A stretch of DNA of 64,000 nt from Cytobacillus citreus (GCF_018343665.1 NZ_JAGYPM010000005.1:184818-248817), one strand, 5' to 3'. Numbered from the stretch's first letter, positions 25,509-34,713 are shown. The notes: a model not told the origin generated them from the letters alone. Numbers and translations: made by a program.

Positions 25509-25763
25509 TTATACGCTCCCTCCTATTTTTTGATTCCTTTTACTCGAGATTAGTTCAACTTCTTGAATGGTCAAACCAACAAGGACTTATACATCTTATT
25601 CGATTATGAAAGAAGTGGTGTCCTTTAGGATTTTTGAAAAGACTGCATTTTATAATAAACACCTATTTATTGCTCTCTTTGATAATTGTCCATACCTCTG
25701 AAAGGCTGTCTGAATAAATTGTACTAATTGGAATACAGCTGCATTATCAGGGGGAGAACATCT

Positions 25764-27035
25764 ATGAACATATTAATAGTAGGTACTGGCTATGTTGGTA
25801 CAACCACAGGTCTTGTCTTTTGTGAAATGGGTCACCAAGTTACTGGACTTGATATTGATGAACAAAAGCTTAAATCCTTACAATCTGGAAAGCTTTATTT
25901 CTACGAACCAGGGTTAGATGAATTGCTGTCAAAACATCTTCAAGAAAGAAATATTACATTTACATCGGATATTGAAAATGCCATAAAAGAAAATGATATT
26001 ATCTTTATTTGTGTTGGGACTCCTCAAGGAGAAGATGGGAGTGCCGACCTAAAATATGTGAAAACTGTCACTGAATCAATTGGAAAATATATGGATAAAT
26101 ACAAAGTTATCGTAAATAAAAGTACAGTACCAGTTGGAACAGCCGAATTAGTGACGAATTGGATTAAAGAAAAACAAGAAACTTTTATTCCATTCGACGT
26201 TGTATCAAATCCCGAATTCTTGCGAGAAGGTTCAGCATTACATGACGCTTTAAATCCAGATAGAATTGTGATTGGCTCTGTAAGTAAAAAAGCAAGAAAT
26301 ATAATGAAAGAATTATATAAGAATTTCCACTGCCCCATTGTAGAAACGGATTCTAAATCCTCCGAGTTAATCAAGTATGCAGCCAATGCTTTCCTTGCAT
26401 TAAAGATCTCTTATATAAATGAACTGGCCCGATTATGCAAAACATTGGATATTCATATAGATGGTATATCTGAAGGGATTGGGTATGACAAAAGAATTGG
26501 ACATAGTTTTTTAAAGGCAGGGATTGGATTTGGGGGATCTTGTTTTCCGAAAGATGTAAGTGCCCTTTTATACACGGCAAAAAAATCAAACCACCGTTTG
26601 ACCATTTTAGAAGCTGCAAAAGAGGTAAATGAAACACAGCCCATTCACTTTATTCAAATGGTAAAAAGCAGGCTTGGTGAATTAAAGGGGAAAAGTATTG
26701 CTATTTTAGGTATCTCTTTTAAAGCGAATACAGACGATACAAGGGAATCTCCAGCATTTCGAATTATCGACGGGCTATTAGCTGAGCAAGCATATGTTAC
26801 CTGCTATGATCCTAAAGCGAAAATAGGAAATCAGAAGGTCATACAACAAAATAATATTGAAGATACTTTAAGAAATTGTGATGCTGTGATTATTTGTACC
26901 GAATGGGAAGAATTTCAGCTGACAGAGTGGGAAAAACATAAATCCTTAATGAAGTCATCTGTCATTTTCGACGGTAGAAACATTTTGGAAAAATCCAAAA
27001 TGAATGAAATAGGATATGAGTATTACAATATATAA
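25764..27035 (+). CDS. ugd: UDP-glucose 6-dehydrogenase (TuaD/YtcA-like)
   Basis: A 423-residue enzyme that oxidises UDP-glucose to UDP-glucuronate with two NAD+. The Rossmann start is MNILIVGTGYVGTTTGLVF, the central helix holds SKSSELIKYAANAFLALKISYINE, the catalytic Cys is in FGGSCFPKDV, and the C-terminal NAD-like domain begins AILGISFKANTDDTRESPAF. The ATG at 25764 follows AGGGGGAG; a longer frame upstream lacks a site. B. subtilis YtcA has this role in spore-crust polysaccharide, and this copy, isolated from teichuronic genes, most likely feeds the spore glycan. Confidence 0.92.
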   Translation: MNILIVGTGYVGTTTGLVFCEMGHQVTGLDIDEQKLKSLQSGKLYFYEPGLDELLSKHLQERNITFTSDIENAIKENDIIFICVGTPQGEDGSADLKYVKTVTESIGKYMDKYKVIVNKSTVPVGTAELVTNWIKEKQETFIPFDVVSNPEFLREGSALHDALNPDRIVIGSVSKKARNIMKELYKNFHCPIVETDSKSSELIKYAANAFLALKISYINELARLCKTLDIHIDGISEGIGYDKRIGHSFLKAGIGFGGSCFPKDVSALLYTAKKSNHRLTILEAAKEVNETQPIHFIQMVKSRLGELKGKSIAILGISFKANTDDTRESPAFRIIDGLLAEQAYVTCYDPKAKIGNQKVIQQNNIEDTLRNCDAVIICTEWEEFQLTEWEKHKSLMKSSVIFDGRNILEKSKMNEIGYEYYNI

Positions 27036-27090
27036 TGGAGTAGAATCGTTAATCTATTCATTTTAGAGAAATTTATCTGCTTATAAAGCA

Positions 27091-27127
27091 ACTACAAAAG
27101 CCGGGGGAAAGCCCCGGCTTTTGTAGT
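27091..27127 (+). terminator. Terminator of the ugd gene
   Basis: A perfect 16-bp stem (ACTACAAAAGCCGGGG and its complement) around 5 bases. The A/T-rich base lets it work in both directions. Confidence 0.88.
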
Positions 27128-27145
27128 TAGTTGTTAATTTTCCCT

Positions 27146-27802
27146 GTTGATTTCCGCTGCAGGCACTTAGCAATCGTTGGCGATCATTGAACCCGCTTTT
27201 CTTGTTAAAGTTAGAAACCCGTAACAATGAAACGATCATTGAACCCGTTTTTCTTATTAAAGTTAGAAACCGGTAACAATGAGGCGATCATTGAACCCGT
27301 TTTTCTTGATAAAGTTAGAAACCCGTAACAATGAGGCGATCATTGAACCCGTTTTTCTTGTTAAAGTTAGAAACCGGTAACAATGAGGCGATCATTGAAC
27401 CCGTTTTTCTTGTTAAAGTTAGAAATCGGTAACAATGAGGCGATCATTGAACCCGTTTTTCTTATTAAAGTTAGAAACCCGTAACAATGAAACGATCATT
27501 GAACCCGTTTTTCTTATTAAAGTTAGAAACCGGTAACAATGAGGCGATCATTGAACCCGTTTTTCTTGTTAAAGTTAGAAACCGGTAACAATGAGGCGAT
27601 CATTGAACCCGTTTTTCTTATTAAAGTTAGAAACCGGTAACAATGAGGCGGGTAAGGAAGCCTCCTCGTCGAAGAGCGCTCCTGCGGGGTCTCCCTCTGA
27701 CTCGCTTCTCCCGAAGGACGATGAATAATCTCCCCCGAATAAACACCTCACGAAGGAAATGCAAATGCATTTGAGGATCTCGCGCCTGCAGCGAAAATCA
27801 AC
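27146..27802. repeat. Inverted-repeat element (657 bp) containing a tandem array
   Basis: The ends are 21-bp inverted repeats with two mismatches: GTTGATTTCCGCTGCAGGCAC at 27146-27166 and its complement-like partner at 27782-27802. The interior holds the 52-bp array and then about 130 bases that are richer in G+C than the surroundings (27649-27780), with the style of the GC-rich palindromic intergenic repeats common in Bacillus genomes. No open frame of note. It looks like a short, structured intergenic repeat into which the array expanded. Confidence 0.7.
27181..27648. repeat. Tandem array of nine 52-bp units with a hairpin each
   Basis: Units begin at 27181, 27233, 27285, 27337, 27389, 27441, 27493, 27545 and 27597, an exact 52-bp period. 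Each contains CGATCATTGAACCC, a CGTTTTTCTT tail, TTAAAGTTAGAAACC and GGTAACAATGAGG. CAATGA and TCATTG across each unit junction form a hairpin, followed on the plus strand by the T-rich tail. Units differ at only a few positions (CCC/CGG, GGCGA/AACGA), which indicates recent expansion. Confidence 0.95.
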
Positions 27803-27870
27803 AACAAAATAGCATTATCAACACTGAGCTTTAACACAGCCTTAATTTAAAAAACAAATATGGTTAGGGC

Positions 27871-28662
27871 TTATTTATCTCTTTTTTTAGAGTTTTTTTC
27901 TTTTTTCCAATAGAATCGATATTGCATGATTTTATTGATCATCTTTTCATCATCAATTTCTTTAAACACAAAAGGATCTGGCTTCAAATTTATTTCGATA
28001 ATCCAGATATCCATATTTTCATCTATGCCGATATCTAATCCGATAGCCTTTCGATTAAATAAAAGAGCAATTTCCTCACCTAGAGTGTACAACTTTTTTT
28101 TCAATTCTTTTATATCCTTTTTTTTCATATGGGGTTTTAGCAAAAATTCAACTGGATAGACTGTTCCTTTACTATGAAAATTAGTTACAATATATTTCGG
28201 ATCTGCTAATCTGCCTAATATACCGGTAGATTCATATTTATTTTTCGGAGATAGCTGTACCATTAAACGAAAATCAAATATGGCTTCATTGTATTTTAAT
28301 AAGTGAATGCCTCTTTGGATAATGTAGGTATGATTATTCCGTTTCTTCATTTTTTTGTTGATTGATCTTTCAATAGCATCGAATAATTCTGTGTAGGAAA
28401 GAAAGGTAAAGGATTTTTTTTTGCTTTGGTACCGAAATTTGCATTTACCTCTTTTCGTTATTATTTTCTCTACTTTCATAACACCCCTTCCCCATGACCA
28501 ATTATCAGGCTTTATATAAACCATCTTATACATTTCAAGCATCTCAGCTAAATCATGGCTGTTAAATAACCGTGTTTCAGGGATATATTGACGAAACTGA
28601 TCATGCTCTTCTAAAATATTTTTTAATACCCATTTACTCCTTTTCATCCTTGGATTTTCCAT
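27871..28662 (-). CDS. YheC/YheD-family ATP-grasp protein (spore coat-associated)
   Basis: A 263-residue ATP-grasp protein: VYIKPDNWSWGRGVMKVEK is the first ATP-binding Lys/Gly loop, HTYIIQRGIHLLKY with FDFRLMVQL gives the middle strands, and GLDIGIDENMDIWIIEINLKPDPF holds the metal-binding Asp/Glu/Asn triad (ExN). The C-terminus is very basic. The family was named from B. subtilis YheC and YheD, which localise to the spore coat; ATP-grasp enzymes join a carboxylate to an amine or thiol. AAAGGAG lies 11 bases before the ATG. It is one of three ATP-grasp proteins within 4 kb; the substrate is unknown. Confidence 0.85.
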   Translation of the reverse strand: MENPRMKRSKWVLKNILEEHDQFRQYIPETRLFNSHDLAEMLEMYKMVYIKPDNWSWGRGVMKVEKIITKRGKCKFRYQSKKKSFTFLSYTELFDAIERSINKKMKKRNNHTYIIQRGIHLLKYNEAIFDFRLMVQLSPKNKYESTGILGRLADPKYIVTNFHSKGTVYPVEFLLKPHMKKKDIKELKKKLYTLGEEIALLFNRKAIGLDIGIDENMDIWIIEINLKPDPFVFKEIDDEKMINKIMQYRFYWKKEKNSKKRDK

Positions 28663-28920
28663 ATTTCACAGCACTCCTTTAGATTCGTAATAAAGACCAT
28701 CAACCAGATTTTTTTATTTAGATCGTATTAATAACCGTGAATTGTTTTTTTATATATTTATAGAAATTACGGCACAAAAAAATAAACAAACCACCAACTT
28801 TTCGGTAGCTTCTACAATACTTACTATGTCTCCATTTCAGGCTTCATTTTAAAAGCAATTGTATCCTATCCTATGTATTTTTTAGTTCCTTGCCTGTGTT
28901 TAAATCTATCTTATAAAGTA

Positions 28921-28946
28921 AAAAGCACCCATTATCTGGATGCTTT
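28921..28946 (-). terminator. Terminator of the CotZ-like gene
   Basis: On the minus strand AAAGCATCC and GGGTGCTTTT pair just after the stop codon of the CotZ-like gene, followed by TACTTT. Confidence 0.75.
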
Positions 28947-28947
28947 A

Positions 28948-29409
28948 TTACCATTTTGGCTCAATTATTATTTTTCTCATTAACAGATCTGTATCTAAAC
29001 ATTGTAATCCACAAATACAAGATAGATCTATTTCGGTGCAAAAGGGTGTTTTTTCTAATCGATAAACTTCACATAAATCTGTTACAGGCCTATTATTTAT
29101 GTCAAAAGGGCGGAGTAAAGTGATATTGGCACAGCGAGTTCCTTTTTCAAACGAATTCACTCGAAAAAAACTGGTTGTGAAACACTCTTGTCCTATTGAA
29201 TCATTATTAATAAAATGGCTGCTAACATTGTATATTCCCTTTTTTGTAAATAACATGAATGGAATTGTGTCCACTTTAAATAGCCTGCCAAGTAAACTAC
29301 CAAGATAAGGAGTTGAGATGTTCGATAATAGATTCTGTAATTTTATTATTTCAAGTAACGCATCACCAATACAATTTTCCATATTTACTGAAATTCCATT
29401 TCTCTCCAT
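28948..29409 (-). CDS. CotY/CotZ-family spore coat (crust) protein
   Basis: A 153-residue protein with the CotY/CotZ/ExsY pattern. An N-terminal helix (CIGDALLEIIKLQNLL) precedes a TIPFMLFTKKGIYNVSSHF strand region, then FRVNSFEKGTRCANITLLRPFD and the C-terminal Cys-rich signature CTEIDLSCICGLQCL. Such proteins self-assemble into disulfide-linked two-dimensional lattices that form the outermost proteinaceous spore layer. The N-terminus here lacks the usual Cys-rich stretch before the helix (one Cys). GATGGAGGGAG precedes the ATG. Flanked by two YheC/YheD-type genes. Confidence 0.85.
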   Translation of the reverse strand: MERNGISVNMENCIGDALLEIIKLQNLLSNISTPYLGSLLGRLFKVDTIPFMLFTKKGIYNVSSHFINNDSIGQECFTTSFFRVNSFEKGTRCANITLLRPFDINNRPVTDLCEVYRLEKTPFCTEIDLSCICGLQCLDTDLLMRKIIIEPKW

Positions 29410-29496
29410 AAGCCGCTCCCTCCATCTGTCTAATTATCTACAATCATGATATAAAAATGAGGAAGCTTTTGTGTAGGCAGTTGATTAAATTAGACT

Positions 29497-30513
29497 TTAG
29501 CCCTTATCTTTTGCCATATAATGCGCGTAATTTACAAGTCTTCTTGCAACATCAAATTCTCTATGCTTGGATCCCGGTCTCCAGTTTACTTCAAATATCC
29601 ATATTTTCCCCTTATTATCCATTCCTATATCTATCCCAAGTTCATCAAAGGAATGAGTATACAAGGATTCAAAATGACTGGCAAAGGCAATTGCGAATTT
29701 TTCAAGCAGCCTTTTCATATTGAAATATTCATTTCCAAACTCATCTTTAAGAAAACGGTCAAGATCTCCTCGGTATCCGCCGCTGCTTATATTGCTTATT
29801 AGTTTGGCACTTCCGCTTATTCGTGGATAGATAAGATTAATATCCCAATTCCCCGATCCATCTTTTTGGACATGAAGCCTGAAATCATAAGTTAGTCCAG
29901 TTTTTGTTTTACACTTAATAAATGGCTGAATTAAATATTTTTGTTCCTCTTTTAACTCTTCAATTAATAAATCAAATGATTTACTATCCAACAAATCTTT
30001 ATGATTACCATTTATTATGCTAAAGCCTTTTAAAGCATTCCCTTGAATAAAAATGACTTTTTTCCCATGATTACCAGAATAAGGCTTAATGACGATTGTC
30101 TTTGCATTTTCTAATAATTCAATAGTCTTATTTGTACTTTCCAAAGGGAAGGTCGGGATTAAATAATCTGCAAACTCCCCATCCCGTAAAATCTTTTTAT
30201 AAGCCTTCATTTTGTTTCCTACTGTGTGACTCGTAAATGGAATCATCTTTTTTAAACGACTATAGATTTCTTTTTGCTTAGCGGTTTTAGGACCGCTACT
30301 ATTAATAATTACTTTTGGAAAATCCATTTCTTTTTGAATCCAATTTCCTTTTTCGTATATCCAGCCATTAATCTTTTTGCTATCAAATTGAACGCCCTTG
30401 TAAGAAAAATAAAAGAAATGTAAGCCTTCCATTTTTGCTACAGCAGCACATGCATATGCAATTTTTACATCATCCGGCCTCTTCTTATAATGCAACATTC
30501 CGATTAATTCCAT
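29497..30513 (-). CDS. YheC/YheD-family ATP-grasp protein
   Basis: A 338-residue member with a full N-terminal YheD-type domain (MELIGMLHYKKRPDDVKIAYACAAVAKMEG, PKVIINSSGPKTAKQKE) and a C-terminal ATP-grasp fold: TIVIKPYSGNHGKKVIFI, KYLIQPFIKCKTKTGLTYDFRLHVQ, then ELGIDIGMDNKGKIWIFEVNWRPGS with the ExN metal motif. The start is put at ATG 30513 (AAGGA upstream) rather than an in-frame TTG two codons earlier. It follows the ATP-grasp gene at 30526 after 12 bases and is surely cotranscribed. Expected to be a mother-cell or coat enzyme forming an amide bond on a spore-surface compound. Confidence 0.85.
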   Translation of the reverse strand: MELIGMLHYKKRPDDVKIAYACAAVAKMEGLHFFYFSYKGVQFDSKKINGWIYEKGNWIQKEMDFPKVIINSSGPKTAKQKEIYSRLKKMIPFTSHTVGNKMKAYKKILRDGEFADYLIPTFPLESTNKTIELLENAKTIVIKPYSGNHGKKVIFIQGNALKGFSIINGNHKDLLDSKSFDLLIEELKEEQKYLIQPFIKCKTKTGLTYDFRLHVQKDGSGNWDINLIYPRISGSAKLISNISSGGYRGDLDRFLKDEFGNEYFNMKRLLEKFAIAFASHFESLYTHSFDELGIDIGMDNKGKIWIFEVNWRPGSKHREFDVARRLVNYAHYMAKDKG

Positions 30514-30525
30514 AGCCAAAATTCC

Positions 30526-31749
30526 TTAAAGAGGTTCCATATAAAATTTTATTTCCTTAGCAGCTTTCGTTGCAATCCGTTTTGCTTCCTCTTTAGAATT
30601 AGAGGAGGCAAGCACATAGGCATAGCGATCTCCCATCGAATACGGGGCAGTTAAGATTTGGCCTTTACGTGGTTTTATATAAACTTCCTTAACGCCATCA
30701 TAAGATAGAGCACGGTTCTTTCCTGTAACTTTTATCAGCTTCCCTCTGGAACTTACCGTTAAAAAATGTGTAAAGACATAATTTGATAAAACGCCCTTCA
30801 AATTAGGTTCCTCCCCTAAGTTCATTTTGATAATTTCTTGAACTATATTCACTCCAGTTCCTTCAAGAATAATTCTATTCATCGCTCCTCCTGACATTCT
30901 TGGATTGATCTCAACTAATTTCCATTCCCCTTTTACAATTCTCATCTCCAAATGACAAGACCCATGATACATTCCTAATTTTTTAATAATCGATTTGACC
31001 GTCATTTCTAGTTTATTGTGAAGGAACTCATCCATTTCAGCGGGAAAGCTATATCCAGTCACAATAAAGTTATCCTTTTGTGAGAATTCTTGCTCTACAA
31101 CTCCAATGAGATGAATATCCCCTTGGCAAACAATTACCTCGATTAAATATTGGGGACCGTCTAAGTATTCTTCGATTAAAATAGGTAAATGAGGAAATTT
31201 GGTTTTTAAAAATTCAATCCCTTTTGGAAGAGCTTCCTTTGATTTCACGAATATTACATCCTTTGAACCATTGGAGAGAGGATATTTCAAGATGAGTGGC
31301 AAAGAGTTTTCAAGCTGTTTTATCATTTCATGAACAGAATCATTTTGATTAATAACCGAATAGAATGGATTTACATCAAGTTTCTGCAGTGCCTGTCTGA
31401 ATCGAGTCTTGTCTTCCATTTTATATAATGCTTCTGTTGATAAATGAACAAACCCCATCTCTCTTGATAGGATTGAGGCAAGATGTACATATGGATCTAT
31501 AAGACTTATGCAAGCCTTTATATTCTTCCCTTGATCCTGTAATAATTGAAAGCTTTCTTTTAGTTTTTCTATGTCGTGAATTTCTTTCATAAATATCATT
31601 TGATGGACATCTTGAAATTCTTCTCTTTGATCAATAAATTTCCTATTATTTGTAATTAAAACTGTAAAATAGCCCATTTGATCAGCAATTTGTACTGCTT
31701 CTCGACTTGTACCTGACTTGTGGCTTCCTATAAAAACAATTGTCTTCAT
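30526..31749 (-). CDS. ATP-grasp ligase (carbamoyl-phosphate-synthase-like/carnosine-synthase-like)
   Basis: A 407-residue enzyme with a Rossmann-like pre-ATP-grasp domain (MKTIVFIGSHKSGTSREAVQIADQMGYFTVLIT) and an ATP-grasp core: SLPLILKYPLSNGSKDVIFV, LPILIEEYLDGPQYLIEVIVCQG, SCHLEMRIVKGEWKLVEINPRMSGGAMNRII. EINPRMSGG is the canonical magnesium/ATP site. A C-terminal lobe (GVKEVYIKPRKGQILTAPYSMGDRYAYVLASS) is typical of biotin-carboxylase-like and dipeptide ligases. This subfamily usually joins amino acids. With the two YheC/YheD proteins it suggests a peptide-like or aminoacyl decoration of the spore surface. The start ATG lacks a strong ribosome site but no better one is seen. Confidence 0.82.
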   Translation of the reverse strand: MKTIVFIGSHKSGTSREAVQIADQMGYFTVLITNNRKFIDQREEFQDVHQMIFMKEIHDIEKLKESFQLLQDQGKNIKACISLIDPYVHLASILSREMGFVHLSTEALYKMEDKTRFRQALQKLDVNPFYSVINQNDSVHEMIKQLENSLPLILKYPLSNGSKDVIFVKSKEALPKGIEFLKTKFPHLPILIEEYLDGPQYLIEVIVCQGDIHLIGVVEQEFSQKDNFIVTGYSFPAEMDEFLHNKLEMTVKSIIKKLGMYHGSCHLEMRIVKGEWKLVEINPRMSGGAMNRIILEGTGVNIVQEIIKMNLGEEPNLKGVLSNYVFTHFLTVSSRGKLIKVTGKNRALSYDGVKEVYIKPRKGQILTAPYSMGDRYAYVLASSNSKEEAKRIATKAAKEIKFYMEPL

Positions 31750-31877
31750 GTTTTTTCGTCCCTTGCTCTTTCTTTTTAAGCCCTTTTTAATTTATTCATC
31801 CAGCAGGAAATAGGTGAATTGGAACACTGCCTGAGAATAATAAAAGATGAGCACTTTAAAATGATCACCTTTTTTAC

Positions 31878-32040
31878 TTAACTAGGGATTTTTAGCTTTA
31901 TTTTTATCAATCTATCAAATAACCTAATAAAATTATTAAATTTACCGTAATCCTTTATCCCTTTTCGCTGAAACAACATGCGCTCTTTCAGACTTTTGTC
32001 AGATTCAATTCCATCTAAAAAAGTTCTCCTTTCTCAATTA
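31878..32040 (-). pseudogene. 3' remnant of a fourth glycosyltransferase paralogue
   Basis: The minus strand reads LDGIESDKSLKERMLFQRK, then DYGKFNNFIRLFDRLIKI and a stop at 31878-31880. This lines up with the last 45 residues of the three family-2 enzymes upstream (GIESDAMTKQLIFEERDEIESYGKYTNLVELFDLLTRI in the nearest). No start or catalytic part remains, so it is a decayed copy. It accounts for about half of the 348-base gap between the ATP-grasp gene and the first intact paralogue. Confidence 0.72.
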
Positions 32041-32097
32041 AAAGCGTAGTAGTATAAAGCAACTTTTTATTTTTGAAAATTACGTGAGAGGTTTGTA

Positions 32098-33315
32098 TTA
32101 TATTCTCGTAAGGAGATCAAATAGTTCAACTAAATTCGTATATTTCCCATAGGACTCTATTTCATCTCGTTCTTCAAAGATGAGTTGTTTCGTCATAGCA
32201 TCTGATTCAATTCCAGAGCTTTGCATTAAATGACTGATTGGCTTATTTTGTGACTTTAAAATTCGGATTTCTTTAAGAAACATGATTAAAGAGTGTTCGA
32301 ATTTTTCGTATTTACCATCATATTCTTCTTTGAGCGTTAAGCTCTCTCTCAAGATGTTGTCCATAAATGTATAATCCATTTTCATAATGATGAAGGATAA
32401 ATCTCGAATGCAAACACTGAGATCAGGATGTTTTTCCATAAAGAGAAGCCAATTCCTATCATCTTCTTCAGATAAAGTCTTATGTTTTTCATGTTCCTGA
32501 TGATATCGAATGAGAGCTGGTTCAGACACAAACTTGGCACCAGCTTTATAAAGCCTATAAGCAAATTCAGCATCTTCTGGGCCCCAGCCCCTAAAGGCCT
32601 CCTCATAGCCTTCCAAACTGTCAAAAAAAGATCTGTTCATTGACAGATTCCCTAAACAGGCCCACCATGCAAGGGGACTTGTTTCCAAATCGCCACCTAA
32701 AAAGGCTAATAAATCATCATCTTTTTTCACAGTAAATAAATCTAGTTGTTGAAAGTTGTTGATATCTTCTTGATTAAGCAACTGAATGGGGTGCTTTAAC
32801 TTTTTTATGATTGCCCGTACCTTTTTACTATTTACCTTTTTATTTATACTTTTTGCTATTCGTTTCTTTACAGCAGATTTCATTTTTACTAAATAGGCTA
32901 AATCATTAATTTGTTTCTTCCCATACTTAGGAAAAAGATAAGTATAAAGCTTTCCGCTGCGTTTCCCTCCGATTACTACAACATTCTCTTTATCCAAATG
33001 ATGACGGTAGCGATTAAGAATATAATTTGGATCAACAATCATTTCAGCGTCTAAAAAAACAATCACTTTCCCATTTGACATTTTTACTCCTAGATTTCTT
33101 GCCGCGGCAAGCCCTATGTTTTGCGTTGTTTTTAAATATATAAATTGGAAAGGGGCTTGATATTCTTTCAAGACTTCAGTTTGATCAGTTGATGCATCAT
33201 CTATCAAAATGACTTCCATTTCAGATAAATCAAATGTCTGATTTTCTAACGCATAAAGGCTCAAAAGATTAAGAGGATACCGGTTATACGATGGTAAAAT
33301 GATACTTACTTCCAT
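32098..33315 (-). CDS. Family-2 glycosyltransferase, paralogue 1 of 3
   Basis: A 405-residue enzyme. The GT-A domain is about 280 residues: VSIILPSYNRYPLNLLSLYAL, VILIDDASTDQT, FLDAEMIVDPNYI (the DxD-like site reads DAE), FRGWGPEDAEFAYRLYKAGA and IRYHQEHEKH. An insert of about 70 residues (residues 130-200) is Lys-rich. The C-terminal 130 residues are a helical extension shared only with its two neighbours. Paralogues follow at 33403 and 34714 in the same direction. AAAGGAG precedes the ATG. The ED motif and RYHQEH tail match chondroitin-polymerase-like GT-A enzymes, so N-acetylhexosamine or glucuronate transfer is possible. Confidence 0.85.
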   Translation of the reverse strand: MEVSIILPSYNRYPLNLLSLYALENQTFDLSEMEVILIDDASTDQTEVLKEYQAPFQFIYLKTTQNIGLAAARNLGVKMSNGKVIVFLDAEMIVDPNYILNRYRHHLDKENVVVIGGKRSGKLYTYLFPKYGKKQINDLAYLVKMKSAVKKRIAKSINKKVNSKKVRAIIKKLKHPIQLLNQEDINNFQQLDLFTVKKDDDLLAFLGGDLETSPLAWWACLGNLSMNRSFFDSLEGYEEAFRGWGPEDAEFAYRLYKAGAKFVSEPALIRYHQEHEKHKTLSEEDDRNWLLFMEKHPDLSVCIRDLSFIIMKMDYTFMDNILRESLTLKEEYDGKYEKFEHSLIMFLKEIRILKSQNKPISHLMQSSGIESDAMTKQLIFEERDEIESYGKYTNLVELFDLLTRI

Positions 33316-33402
33316 TAAAAAATACTCCTTTCCTTATTGAAAAAAGCATACGATAGGTAATTGAAAAGTTAGGAGTTTCCAAAAACATCCTAGTGGTTCG
33401 TA

Positions 33403-34626
33403 TCATTTATTAGTAAGGAGATCAAATAATTTAATCAAATTCTTATACTTTCCATACGACTCAATTTCATTTCGTTCTTTAAAAATCTGTTTTTTCTTTA
33501 TGGTATCTGCTGCAATTCCAGAACTTTGCATGAGATGACAGATTGGTTTTTTTCTTGACTTTAAAATTCGAATTTCCTTTAACAGCAAAATTAATGAGTC
33601 ATTAAATTTTTTATATTGATCATGATATTCCTTTTTAAGAGATAGGGATTCTTCTATTATGTTTTCCATAAATTTATAATCCTTCTTCTCAATCAAACCA
33701 ATAGCTCGAACGCAAACCTCGAGATATGGATGTTTTTCTTGAAAGAGGAGCCAATTTCTGTCACCTTCAGCAGATAATATCTTATGTTTTGGATGTTCTT
33801 GATGATATCGAATTAAGGAAGGTTCTACGACAAAATTTGCATCAGCTTTATAAAGCCTATAAGCAAATTCAGCATCCTCTGGGCCCCAGCCCTTAAAGGC
33901 CTCTTCATAACCTCTGACCCTGTCAAAAAAAGATCTCCTTATCGACAGGTTCCCTAAACAAGCCAGCCATACAAGAGGACTATTTTCCAAATTATGATCT
34001 AAATATGTTAATAAATCATACTCGTTATCCCTTCTTTTTACAGTAAATGGCTTTAATTTTCGGAAGCTGTAGATATCCTCTTTACTAAGCAATTGAATCG
34101 GACGCATGAACGTTTTTATTATTGACCCTATCTTTTCACTTACTACCTTATTGTTAATACCTTTTTCGATCCTTTCCTTTACCACAGGTCTCTTTCTTAT
34201 TAAACGGTCAATATCCTTAATTTGTTTCTTCCCAAACTCAGGAAAAAGACAAGTGTAAAGTTTCCCGGTAGGTTTTCCTCCTATTACCACAGCATTCTCG
34301 TTTTTCAAATGATGGCGGTAGCGATTATGAATATAATTCGGATCAACAATCATTTCAGCGTCTAAAAAAACAATCACTTTTCCTTCTGACATTTTTACTC
34401 CTAGATTTCTTGCCGCCGCAATCCCTATGTTTTGCCTTGTTTTAATATAAATAAACGGGTAAGGAGCTCGATAATTTTTTAAATCTTTAGTTTGATCTGT
34501 CGATGCATCATCTATTAAAATGACTTCCATTTTGGATAAATCAAATGTCTGATTTTCTAACGCATAAAGGCTCAAAAGATTAAGGGGATATCGGTTATAC
34601 GACGGCATGATAACACTAATTTCCAT
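33403..34626 (-). CDS. Family-2 glycosyltransferase, paralogue 2 of 3
   Basis: A 407-residue close relative of the gene at 32098: the first 110 residues are nearly identical (SYNRYPLNLLSLYALENQTF, IDDASTDQT, LDAEMIVDPNYIHNRYRHHL), and the tail GIAADTIKKKQIFKERNEIE with SYGKYKNLIKLFDLL is shared. The middle insert diverges (KLYTCLFPEFGKKQIKDIDR). The start is set at MEISVIM because GGAAGGAG lies 9 bases upstream; ten further in-frame residues lack a site. Strong N-terminal identity with divergent acceptor-side sequence suggests recent tandem duplication with changed acceptor specificity. Confidence 0.85.
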   Translation of the reverse strand: MEISVIMPSYNRYPLNLLSLYALENQTFDLSKMEVILIDDASTDQTKDLKNYRAPYPFIYIKTRQNIGIAAARNLGVKMSEGKVIVFLDAEMIVDPNYIHNRYRHHLKNENAVVIGGKPTGKLYTCLFPEFGKKQIKDIDRLIRKRPVVKERIEKGINNKVVSEKIGSIIKTFMRPIQLLSKEDIYSFRKLKPFTVKRRDNEYDLLTYLDHNLENSPLVWLACLGNLSIRRSFFDRVRGYEEAFKGWGPEDAEFAYRLYKADANFVVEPSLIRYHQEHPKHKILSAEGDRNWLLFQEKHPYLEVCVRAIGLIEKKDYKFMENIIEESLSLKKEYHDQYKKFNDSLILLLKEIRILKSRKKPICHLMQSSGIAADTIKKKQIFKERNEIESYGKYKNLIKLFDLLTNK

Positions 34627-34713
34627 AATCACACTCCTTCCTTTATTCATATCCATCAGGATAGATGGAAAGAAGCTTGCTTTTTATTCCATAATTTTAT
34701 AGAGAATCTAACA

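Noticed and set aside
9002..27648. CRISPR array as an explanation of the tandem repeats
   Set aside because: Whole units repeat with hardly any variation, so there are no unique spacers, and no cas genes are present.
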